This document shows, in pieces, positions 54,648-64,000 of a stretch of DNA of 64,000 nt. This DNA comes from Manis javanica (taxonomy: Eukaryota; Chordata; Mammalia; Pholidota; Manidae), in assembly GCF_040802235.1 (NCBI RefSeq), contig NC_133161.1, positions 146,497,121-146,561,120 of the forward strand, given 5' to 3'. The notes under the pieces were generated by a model, which saw only the letters and a program-made list of their open reading frames with translations, was not told the origin of the DNA and did no database searches. A program made the translations under genes and the position numbers. Every line of letters starts with the position of its first letter. Position 1 is the first letter of the stretch.

Positions 54648-56095
54648 AGCCAGCTTCCAAGATGGCCCCCAATGATCCCTGACCTCTGGTATTCAGGCCT
54701 TGTGTAGGCCCTCCGACAGTGTATGGGCTGATCTGTCATCAGTTGGGTATACTGGGAATGTGTGACTTCAAGGCTAGGTCATCACAGACATTGAAGCATT
54801 TGGCTTGTACTTTCACTTGCTCTGGAGGGAGTTGGCTGCCATGTCCAGAGGACACTCTCATAGCCCTCTGGAGAGGCCCATGTTGAGACACACTGAGGCC
54901 TCAGAAACACACAGTGCCAGCTCACCAACCGTGTGCGTGAGCCACCTTGGAAATGGATCCTCCAGCTCCATTCAGACCTTTAGCAGCCCTGACCAGCATG
55001 AGAGATCTTGAATCAGAATCACCCAGCTTCCAATTCTTGACCCAAAGAAACTGAAATAATAGGTGTTTATTTTTTTCAAAACAGCTTTATTGAGATATAA
55101 TACACATACTCTACAGTTTACTCATTTAAAGTGTACAATTCGGTGGTTTTTAGGCATCTCAGAGTTGTGGTTGTGCAGCCATCACAATTAATTTTAAAAC
55201 ATTTTGATTACTCAGTGGGTACAGAGACTTTGTATCTATGAGCAGTCACTCCCCACTTGTCCCCACCTCCCCCAGCCCTCGGCAAACACTAATCTACTTA
55301 CTGTTGCTGTAGATTTGCCTATTCTGGGTATTTCATATGTCAGTGGGACTGTCATACGGCATGTGGCATTTCGTGTCTAGCTCTTTTAGCATGACGTTTT
55401 CAAGGCTTATCCATGTTGTAGTGTGCATCAGGACTTCATTCCTTTTTATGGCTGGATAACATTCCCTTATATGGATATATACCAAATTGTATTTATTCAT
55501 GTTGCATTTGGTAGACAGTTGAGTTGTTTCTATTTTTTGTCTGTTGTGAATACTACTTCCATGAGCATTCACATCCAAGTTTTTATATGGACAAACATTT
55601 TCACTGTTCTTGGAGTAGAATTGCTAGGTGATCTGATAATTCCATGTTTAACTTTTTGAAGAACTACCAAACTTCCAAAACAGTATATGAGAGTTCCAGA
55701 TTTTCCCACATCTTTGCCAACACTTATGTCTTTATGATAACCACCCTAGTGGGTATGAAGTGGTATCTCATTGTGGTTTTGATTTGATTTTCCCTAATGC
55801 CTAATGTTGACTAACATCTTTATACATCTTTGGAGAAATGTGTATTCAAATCCTTGGCCCATTTTTTAGTTGGGTTATTTGTCATACACATGCATACTCA
55901 TATATATATACACACATACAGACACACATATATACATTCTTTTATAAAGTTACTTATATAGTCTAGTTACAAATGTATGTTATCAGATATGTGATTTGCA
56001 AATATTTTCTCTCATTCTGTGGGTATTAATTGTTTTAAGCTACAAAGGTTTAAGGTAATTCGTTGTATAGCAATAGATACTAGGTAATGCATTCA
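54648..56095 (+). mobile_element. Fossil MaLR (MLT1-type) LTR split by a later L1
   Basis: The left part (54648-55070) carries MLT1 wording: 'cttccaagatggcccccaat', 'gtgagccaccttggaaatgg'. The right end resumes at about 56036-56095 ('ttgttttaagctacaaaggt', 'tatagcaatagatactaggt'). Between them an antisense L1 is inserted (55078-56030). The LTR is an old fossil with no internal viral sequence attached. Confidence 0.75.
55078..56030 (-). mobile_element. L1 3' fragment, antisense, inserted in the MaLR LTR
   Basis: Starts with a T-rich tail ('ttatttttttcaaaacagct', 'tttattgagatataatacac') and continues through 'tgcctattctgggtatttca', 'ggctggataacattccctta' and 'tatctcattgtggttttgat'. A (TA/CA)n tract lies at about 55898-55936. 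The two LTR pieces on either side show that the L1 came later. Confidence 0.8.
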
Positions 56096-56104
56096 GTATG
56101 TAAT

Positions 56105-57852
56105 GCCCTACATCAAAGAAGTTCCACTCCTGGCCATGTCTGTCAGAGAAACTTAAACAGGTCCCCAGGGAGTTTACGTGTAAGGATGGTTATCTAGGTA
56201 TAGTTTGGGTAGCAAAAAGCTGGAAGCAAAATTAGATATCTATCCCTAAGAGAACTGATAAGTAAAATGTGGCATATGCACATGATGGAATATTATAACA
56301 AGTAGTTAGCTGCAAGCAGTTAGGAACTTAGACATGATAGACTCCAGGTAAGGAAAATAAAGAACAATTAAATTTACAGCAAAAATCAGTTCAATAAATT
56401 AAACACTCAAAGCAACATTATTATTTAAGGAGGATATGCACCTTAATTCGCTGGAATAGGGCCAGTGAGAGGGAACAGAGTGGGACTAGAATGGGGAATG
56501 AAGGAGGGTCAGGGAAACGAAAGAGGGGCTTTGTGTGGGTGAATAGGGTAGTGTGTCCTGAACTCTGGCATGTGATCAACTCAGTTCTGTGCACCTGAGG
56601 CCGTAAACACAGATCCAGAATCAAGGTCGTGCTCTATCGGAATTGACATTTAGGGTCCGTGTCAGTCCGTGCTAAACCGCTAAGGCAGCCGCCAGCGGAC
56701 TGGTGTATCACCGTAGACGTTCTTCTCCCTCCTCACTCTGGAATGTCCGGGGTAGTTTCAGATTGGGGCAGCGGGAGCAGGCACTCAATCCATGTTTAGG
56801 GTCCAGGCTGATACCAATGTCAACGTGGTCTCCAGAGCTTCGAGGATTGCTTGGCAGATGTTACAAGCCAGCTCTGGAAGTGTCACACACTTCCTCTCAG
56901 ATGATGTTGGCTAGAACTCAGTTCCGCGGCTGCCCTTTAATGTAAAGGAGCTTGAGAAACGCAGTGCACACCCAGGAAGAAGGGAAGAAATGGAGGTGGC
57001 TGGACAGCTGTTGGCCCTGCTGTGGTACGCACCTCTCAGGCTTCGGGGGAAAGGCTGTCCACCCCCATCCATTTGAGATGTGGATTTTCAAGTAATTTTG
57101 AAATCTGAAAAAGCCCAAAGGGACCGCATTCTCTAACTGGAGAGTCAGCTGGGGTCCCTACTGAGTCAAGGATGTCTGTTGCCTAACTCGAGCCAGTGGC
57201 TACCAGAGAAATGCTTATATAGAGACGTGAAGGGCAAACTGGATTTGTGACTAGAGTCAGCATTTGAGAGATGGAGGTATGTCAGACAGGAAACAACCTC
57301 AGAAAATAAACTCTAAGGTTCTGTAGTTAGCATGTGGCAGAGTTGGAACTAGAACCGAGTTCCATACTTGCCTATCTGGTCCTTTAACTCCTTGCTGTTA
57401 ACATTTTTTTAAAAGGCCCAAAGTTAGAACATTAGTTGTGAAATCTGAATAAAATCCGGAGTTTAGTTCTTAGAAACATGCCAGTGTTACCCTCTTAGTT
57501 TTTGACAAATGTGCCATAGTTATATAAGAAGTAATCATCAGGGAATTTGGGTGTCTGTATTGTCTTTAGAACTTTCTGAAAATTCAAACATTTTCCAAAA
57601 TAAAATGCTTATATTTTAAGAAGGCTCCAGTGAAAATAGGCCCTGGACCTTCCACCCTACTCTTATGACTTTTGAAAGCTACTTTATAAGTCAGCCCCTG
57701 TGGCCAGAGGTGGCAGTGAGTACATTCAACTCCTAGGCCATTGTCACAACTCTTGTACACAGCTGGGTGTTGTTTCCATAAGGGTTCAGGTTTTAACTTC
57801 ATTTCTATGGGACTCCATTTCTTTTTCTCAGGAACAACTTGCATTATGAGGC
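56105..57852. other. Intergenic DNA with L1 and MIR scraps
   Basis: A sense L1 scrap is at about 56105-56420 ('gtagcaaaaagctggaagca', 'atgatggaatattataacaa'). An antisense MIR is at about 57290-57400 ('agcatgtggcagagttggaa'). A LINE tail ends at about 57625 ('acattttccaaaataaaatg'). The rest (56430-57280) is unique sequence in which I see no gene. Confidence 0.5.
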
Positions 57853-58216
57853 TGTTAGGGACTGAATATCGTATCCCCCCAAATTTTTATGTTGAAATCT
57901 TAGCCTCAGTGTGATGGTATCAGGAGGTGGGACCTTTGGAAGGTGATTACATCATGAGGGTGGTGCTCTCATGAGTGGCATTAGTGCCCTTAGGAAAGAG
58001 GCCCCAGAGAGCTCTCTGGCTCTTTCTGTGATGTGAGAACACAGTGAGAAACTGGCTGTCTGGGAAGCAGGAAGACAGCCCTCACCAGACACCAAATCTT
58101 CTAGCACCGTGATCTTGGACTTTTCTGTCTGAAGAACTGTGAGAAATAAACGTTTGTTGTTTAAGCGCCCCCAGCCTATGGTATTTTTGTTATAGCAGCC
58201 CAAATGGACTAAGACA
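57853..58216 (+). mobile_element. Fossil MaLR LTR (MST/MLT1 group), about full length
   Basis: Begins 'tgttagggactgaatatcg' and ends 'cccaaatggactaagaca', with 'gtgatggtatcaggaggtgg', 'agaggccccagagagctctc' and a polyadenylation motif in 'gtgagaaataaacg' near 58140-58153. This is typical of the ERVL-MaLR LTR family. It is a solo fossil copy. Confidence 0.8.
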
Positions 58217-61200
58217 GAGACCCAGATACTTTGGAAATCTTAAAACACAAGTTTTTTCCTTAACAAAGTAATTTATTATCTGTTTTCAAGTAGAGGCTGA
58301 GGTGGAGGGGAAGCAGATAGATTCTATTACAGGTGAGCTCCGTGTTTAACAAACATGGGTGAACATTCATAAACTCCTGCTCCCTCCTGCTTCTCTGCCT
58401 TTTATCTGTGTGAGCACAGCATACCCTGGTGGGCACAGACCTTCACGCCTGCCACACAGGTAGTTGGCTATCGATCCCAGGCTGACTACTAGAGGGCAGT
58501 GTGATATGCCTTTTCTGGACTGGGGAAAGGCGTGCCCAAGGTCTACACAAATTTTTCAAAATAATAAGGCTTAGCTTCTCTCAGCTTTATATGTGGCTAA
58601 GTTCAGTAGCCTGTTCTTTTACTTCTTATCCCTACCTTAGAACCAGAAACCTGTCTGCAAAATGGTAAGGATTTTTGAGAGAGAACCCAGGTATTTAGAT
58701 TTTGATCAGCATCTCCCTTACTTGGGCCTTGGAAACCTTTCTCTACATAAAAGATTTTCTTTTTTACATCAAGTTGAGGCCCTCATGTGCTCCTTTCCTG
58801 GCCTTCGGCACCTTCCTTATTCTAAAGTTTTAAACTTAAGAAGCAATGAGCAATAAAAACTGCTGACCTGTACACTTTGAGAGAGTTTTATGATATGTGA
58901 ATTATGTCTCAGCTAAAAAACATAAAGAGGAAAAACACCGGTGACAGGCACTGTAGCTTGAATAGAATATAATTGATGGTACTGAAGTCGGCTCCTGAAG
59001 TACTTAATGCCAATAGCTGGACTCAAAACTCAACAAAAAAGTTGGCGGTGGGGAGGGGGCCAGTGGGGGAATAAAATGCCCAAATAACCTATGTGAAAAT
59101 GCACAGTTGAGAACACATGTCTCCTGATCAACTCAAATTTAAAACAAGCCTCACTAGGATTTCCCAGCCACACCCTAATCCCAAACCAGCTCTCTTTGAA
59201 ACCACCTGAGCAAGGGTGAGTGACCTCTTTTGAAAGGAATGATGCACTTAGGGTCCTAGGAGGGAAGGCCACTCACCCTTGCTGAGGTGGTTTCAAAGAG
59301 AGCTGCACCCTGGCTTTGGCTCCTGCACAGCTCATTCTACTAGACTGTGTCTTATAGTGGGAATGACAGGCAAAAATGCATCAGCAATGCCTCCTGTACT
59401 ACTCTGACTTTTCAGGGTTGTCCTCCCAAGACCAGCACTAACAATCCTTAGTGAGGAATCCCAGAGTGGCCTCCCAGCCCCTTCTGGGTCCCCTAGGCTT
59501 TGGAAGCCTGGGCCTCAGTTCTGCCAGCTGGTCCGACCCAAACAGGAAGGAGGGCTGGCTGGGATGCTGTGTGTCTGTCCTCCCAGAGGGGTGCTGGCAG
59601 ACTGTGTAGCCTGTGGGAGCCCCTCCAGTGCCTCAGGGTGAGGGAGGAAGGGTGGCCCTCTGAGCTGGCCACACTTAGACTCAGCATTTGAAGTTCAAGG
59701 GTGGGAGACTGGGAGAGGGTGGGCTGCTGCCCTTTTGGAAGCAGCTTTTTGGCTGGTATAGAAAGAACATTTCTGATTGGCCAGCGTGAAGTGGGGTAGG
59801 CAGGGTAGGGTGTGTGATGTCCTGCAAGATGGAGAAAGGAGCTACCAAAGGGCCACTTTACCTCTGGTTGATATTGGGAGGGCGCAGCGCAGGCGGGCTG
59901 AGTAATAAGAACCCTGTGGGGAAGATTGCCCTTGACCCACTGAGGTCTGAGCATGCCCTGAGCCAGAGCAGTACCCAGAACAGGAAGTGCCTCTGTCCTC
60001 TGCCTGGCAACCCTGCATAGAGGGACAGAAGCAGAGCAGGAGCTTTGGGGACAGGTAGGGTAGTGAGAAGGTGGTGCTGGGAAGGGAGGTGACTAGAGGG
60101 CACTCATCCACAGTGACAGAGCCCACAGAGATGCTGAAGGCAGGCACTTTGGCCCCTGGCTTTCTGGGTCATACTGGCAGTGGCTTCTCTGCTCAGCCCT
60201 GTCCTCTCCCCCAGCGCGTGAGTGAGTGGCTGTGTCCTGGTGGGTCGGCATTGGTTCTGAGGTCTGGTGCTTTAGGTTGGCATGCTCCTCCTCACTGAAT
60301 ATGAATGCCGCTGCACTGGCTCTGGGAGAGGGGGTGGAAGCAGCCGTTTCCCTAAGAGTGGACTTCTGTGACCAGCAGCTAGTGGAGGGAGTGATTGTAG
60401 GGCTGCTCAGGCTTCAAGGTTTTGAGCCTTGTCTCTGCCACCAGCCTCGAGTCCGACTCTGGATCTCTTGGTGTGTGGAGATGTGTGTACACATATGGAT
60501 GTGTCTGTGCCCAAGCTCTGGCCCTTCACATCTTGTCATCTCCCGTCTGCATCTCACTCTCCCCATGCACATATCAGGTGTTGTGCTGTGGCTGTGGATT
60601 GACCTGCATCTTTTTGTCAGCTCTATAGGTTTTCCAGTGGCTGACAGTTGGTTAGAACCTGGAATCACGAAGTAGGAATCTCAGAGTTGGAAGATAACCT
60701 TGGAAGATTTCTATTTGCTACCCTTTTCCTATACCAACTAATTTAAAAATATTTTCCATCAATTTACTAGCTCACCTGCTGCCCCAATGTCTGGTCCCAT
60801 GGAAATACATTGCCATATTAATCCTACAGTCCTAGAATTAAATCCTAGAATTCTAGGATGCATCTTAAAGAGATCCAATCCTCATGCCCAGACCACTGCT
60901 GGAATCCCCTGGCAAATCACATATCTGGGAAGTGCCACTTCCACCCAGTTTGAATACTTTCTACCCTGTCACCAACTCCTGGGACATATGTAGCCCATTC
61001 CTGGGCAACCCTAGCTATTTCACTTCTGTTTCCTTGTGGCTTTAGCATGTGTCTGAATGACCTATTTTGGGGCCGACAAAAACAGACTAATAACCCCTCT
61101 TCTGCCTGACATCATTTTAGATGTGTTGGGATGAATTTTTCTTCCCATGTCCTTCCTACTTCCTTTCCTGCAGCCATAGGTTAAGGGAATAGGAAAGTTT

Positions 61201-61387
61201 TGTATTGAAACCTACACTACAAAGGGAACAGACAATACTTGCATAATAAGGTAGTAGGAAATTAATCTGCATCCATGGAGCATTTAACTGTGTTTATAGG
61301 CACTTCACGTCGGACCTCTTCCCTCCCCTCCGCTCCCTGTCCAAGCGTGACAGCCCAGCTAGAGGCCAACGGGGAAGAGATGGGACT
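58217..61387. other. Intergenic DNA downstream of BUD13
   Basis: Apart from the inverted repeat at 59188-59304, a small palindrome at 60843-60858 and a LINE-tail-like piece near 58860-58920, this 3.2-kb stretch is mostly unique sequence. Open frames on both strands at 59493-60298 and 60226-60675 have no family signature and are not supported as genes. Confidence 0.45.
59188..59304. repeat. Near-perfect 35-bp inverted repeat with 47-bp spacer
   Basis: The left arm, 59188-59222, starts AGCTCTCTTTGAAACCACCT. The right arm, 59270-59304, is its reverse complement with a single mismatch in 35 (CTGAGC against CTCAGC). The spacer is 59223-59269. Similarity drops sharply outside the arms, so this is not a longer transposon end that I recognise. 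An RNA copy of either strand would fold into a stem of 35 pairs with one mismatch. It could be a short MITE, a local inverted duplication or a hairpin RNA gene. Confidence 0.9.
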
Positions 61388-64000
61388 CACCAAGAAAAAA
61401 AGAAAGAGGGCTCAAATCAATAAAATCAGAAATGAAAGAGCAGACATTACAGCTGATAGCACAGAAATCCAAAGGCTCAGAAGAGACGACTATGAACAAT
61501 TAAATGCCCACACATTCGACAGCCTTGAAGAGATGGATGAATTCCTAGAGTTCCAAGACTGGATCATGCACAAGTAGAAAATCTGAATAGATGGATTCCT
61601 AGTAAGGAGACTGAGTCAGTAAATAAAAACCTCTCAACAAACAAAAGTCCAGGACAGATGGCTTTACTGGTGAAGTCTACCAAACATTCAAAGAATTAAT
61701 ACCAATCCTTGTCAAACTATTTGAAAAATTGAGAAGGAGGGACCGCTTCCAAACTCGTTTTATGAAGCCAGCATTACTCTAACAAGAAAACCAAGGACAA
61801 GGACACCACAATAAAAGAAAATGACAGGCCAGTATCCACAGTGAACATGGATGCAAAAATTCTCAACAAAATATTAGCAAGCCAAATTCAACAATACATT
61901 AAAAGGATCATACACCATGATCAGGTGGGGTTTATTTCCCAGTTGCAAGGATTGGTCAACATCCATAAATCAATGTGATGTCCCACATTAAGAAAACGAA
62001 GGATAAAAATCATAATCATCTCAATAGATACAGAAATGGCATTTGACAGAATTCAGCATCCACTTATGATAAAAACAAAAGGTATAGATGGAACATACCT
62101 CAACATAATAAAGGCCATATCCATAAAACAAGCCCACAGCTAACATCATATGCAGTGGTGAAAGATTGAAAGCTTTTCCTCTAAGATCTGGAACAAGACA
62201 AGGATGCCCATTCTCACTACATTTATTCAACATAGTGTTGAAGTCCTAGACAGAGCCAAAGAAATAAAAGACATCCAAATTGGAAAGGGAAAAGTAAAAG
62301 TATCACTATTTGTGGGTGACATGATTTTATATAGAAAATCCTAAAGATTCTACCAAAAAAAACCCCATTAGAGCTGTTAGACCAACTAAGTAAAATTGCA
62401 GGATACAAAATCAATACACAAAAATCTGCTGTGTTTCTAACACCTGGGAATAAATTTAGCCAATGTGTAAAAGACCTGTATGCTGAAAACTGTAAGAAAC
62501 TGATGAAAAAAACTGAAGAAAACAGAAATAAATGGGAAGATATTCCATGCTCTCAGTGATTGGAAGAACTAATATTTTTCAAATGTTCATAATACCCAAA
62601 GCAATCTACAGATTCAGTGCAATCCCTATCAAGATTCCAGTGGCATTTTTCCTAGCACTAGAATAAATAATCCTAATATTTGTATGACATCACAAAAGAC
62701 CCTGAATAGCAAAGAAATCTTGAAAGAGAAGAGCAAAGCCGGAGGCCTTGTGCTCCGTGGTTTAAAACTATATTACAAAGCTGTAGTAATTAAAACAGTA
62801 TGGTATTAGCATGAAAACACATGGATATATGGAACAGAATAGAGAGCCCAGAAATAAACCCACTCATATATAATCAGCAAATTTACAACAAGGGAGGCAG
62901 GAATATGCAGTGGGGAAAGGACAGTCTCTTCAGTAATGGTGTTGGGAAAACTGGACAGCCTAATACAAAAAAAATGAAGCTAGACTACTGTCTTTAACAT
63001 ACCCCAAAATGAACTCAAAATGGGTTAAAGACTTGCAAGTAAGACCTGAAACCATAAAACTAGAAGGAAACAGGCAATAAGCTCCTTGACATCAGTCTTG
63101 GCGGTGATATTTTGATCAGACTCCAAAAGCAAAGGCAACAAGAACAAAATTTTTTTTTCTGCATCAGACTAAAACACTTTTGCCCAGCAAAGGAAATCAT
63201 CAACAAAGTGAAAAGGCAACTTACTGAAGGAAGGAAATAATTGCAAATCATATATCTAATAAGGAGTTAATATCCAAAATGTATAAAGAGCTTATACAAA
63301 TCAAAAGCAAAAATAAGATCTGAACAGACGTTATTCTAACTAAGACATTTAGATGGCCAACCAGGCACTTGAAAAGATGTTCAACATTATTAATCATCAG
63401 GGAAATGCAAATCAAAACCATAATGAAGTGTCACCTCACACCTGTTAGAATGGCTATTATGAAAAAGACGAGAAATAACAAGTGTTGGCGAGGATGTGGA
63501 GAAAGGGGAATCCTTGCATACTGTTGTGGGGATAGAAATTGGTGCAGCCATTATGGAAAACAGTTTGGAGGTTCTTCAAAAAATTAAAAATAGAACTACC
63601 ATATGATCCCACAGTTCTGTCTCTGGGTATTTATCCAAAGAAAATGAAAACTAATTTGAAAAGATACATGCACCCCCATGTTCATTTCAGTATTATTTAC
63701 AGTAGCCAAGATATGGAAACAAGTGTTCATCAGTGGATAAATGGATAAAGATATTTTACACACACACACACTGAAATGCTATCTAGCCATAAAAAGAATG
63801 GAATCTTGCCATTTTTGGCAACATGGATGGACCTTGAGAGCATTCTGCTAAGTGAAATAAGTCAGAGAAAGATAAATAGCATATGATCTTGCTTATATAA
63901 AATCTAAAAAACAAAGCAAAGCAAAATAAAAAACCCAAGAGGCTCACAGATACAGAGAACAGATTTGTGGTTGCCAGATGGGGGACTGAGGGGCAGGTAA
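61388..64000 (+). mobile_element. L1 ORF2 remnant, sense, running off the window
   Basis: Translated pieces follow L1 ORF2 in order. They begin with the linker (KRAQINKIRNERADI, 61400-61577). The reverse transcriptase region follows ([20 protein letters not shown], then a HHDQVGF block near 61914, and RQGCP near 62200). After that come the fingers of the C-terminal part (SKAGGL, LKLYYKAVVIKT near 62740) and the 3' end (ELPYDPTVLSLGIYP at about 63590, KMKTNL). The last 60 bases enter a 3' UTR. The YADD-like site reads FVGDM near 62310. Many stops and shifts make it inactive. Confidence 0.9.

Noticed and set aside
59493-60675. Cluster of open frames on both strands downstream of BUD13
   Set aside because: Frames of 60-153 codons on both strands with no shared conservation signature or splice sites. 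GC content explains them.
61275-61577. 100-codon open frame with basic coiled-coil-like residues
   Set aside because: It matches the linker region of L1 ORF2 and is followed in order by reverse-transcriptase relics.

Overview
The window is nuclear DNA of a placental mammal. It carries three multi-exon, GT-AG spliced genes, all on the + strand and in the order APOA5, ZPR1, BUD13. This is the conserved order of the APOA1/C3/A4/A5 apolipoprotein locus (human 11q23), where the same three genes also lie head to tail. APOA4 would lie upstream of base 1 and is not included. The interspersed repeats are mammalian (MIR, L2, L1, Tigger/pogo, hAT, MaLR and ERV1 LTRs). I saw no Alu, rodent B1/B2, ruminant Bov-tA, carnivore SINEC or equid ERE. 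Several L1 3' ends resemble those common in Laurasiatheria, so a laurasiatherian is my best but unproven guess.

Layout: 1-9.7 kb is repeat-rich intergenic DNA. At 9.8-12.2 kb is APOA5, with a compact promoter holding a TATA-like box, a USF-type E-box and an IR8 nuclear-receptor site, followed by 366 codons in three coding exons. At 13.3-13.8 kb a fossil ERV1 LTR lies between APOA5 and ZPR1. At 14.06-22.08 kb is ZPR1 (459 codons, 14 exons, both C4 zinc fingers intact) behind a GC-rich promoter with tandem ETS sites. At 22.5-25.3 kb is an intergenic stretch of MIR and L2. At 25.3-26.2 kb is a CpG island with the BUD13 start, and BUD13 runs to 53.20 kb (788 codons, 10 exons). Its last intron is 14 kb long and holds a near-complete Tigger transposon with a second element inserted inside it. 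At 53.5-64 kb is intergenic DNA of fossil LTRs, L1 pieces, a striking 35-bp inverted repeat and a L1 ORF2 remnant that runs off the window.

The genes act in different processes. APOA5 is a secreted regulator of plasma triglyceride, ZPR1 is a zinc-finger protein linked to eEF1A and SMN, and BUD13 is a spliceosomal RES-complex subunit. They are neighbours rather than a pathway.

The most unusual feature is in BUD13 exon 4. There, 19 tandem copies of a 39-bp (13-codon) unit encode a homogenised [13 protein letters not shown] array that makes the protein about 170 residues longer than human BUD13 as I remember it. The array shows higher-order duplications of 4-unit and 3-unit blocks. I found no complete new gene system beyond the three known genes.
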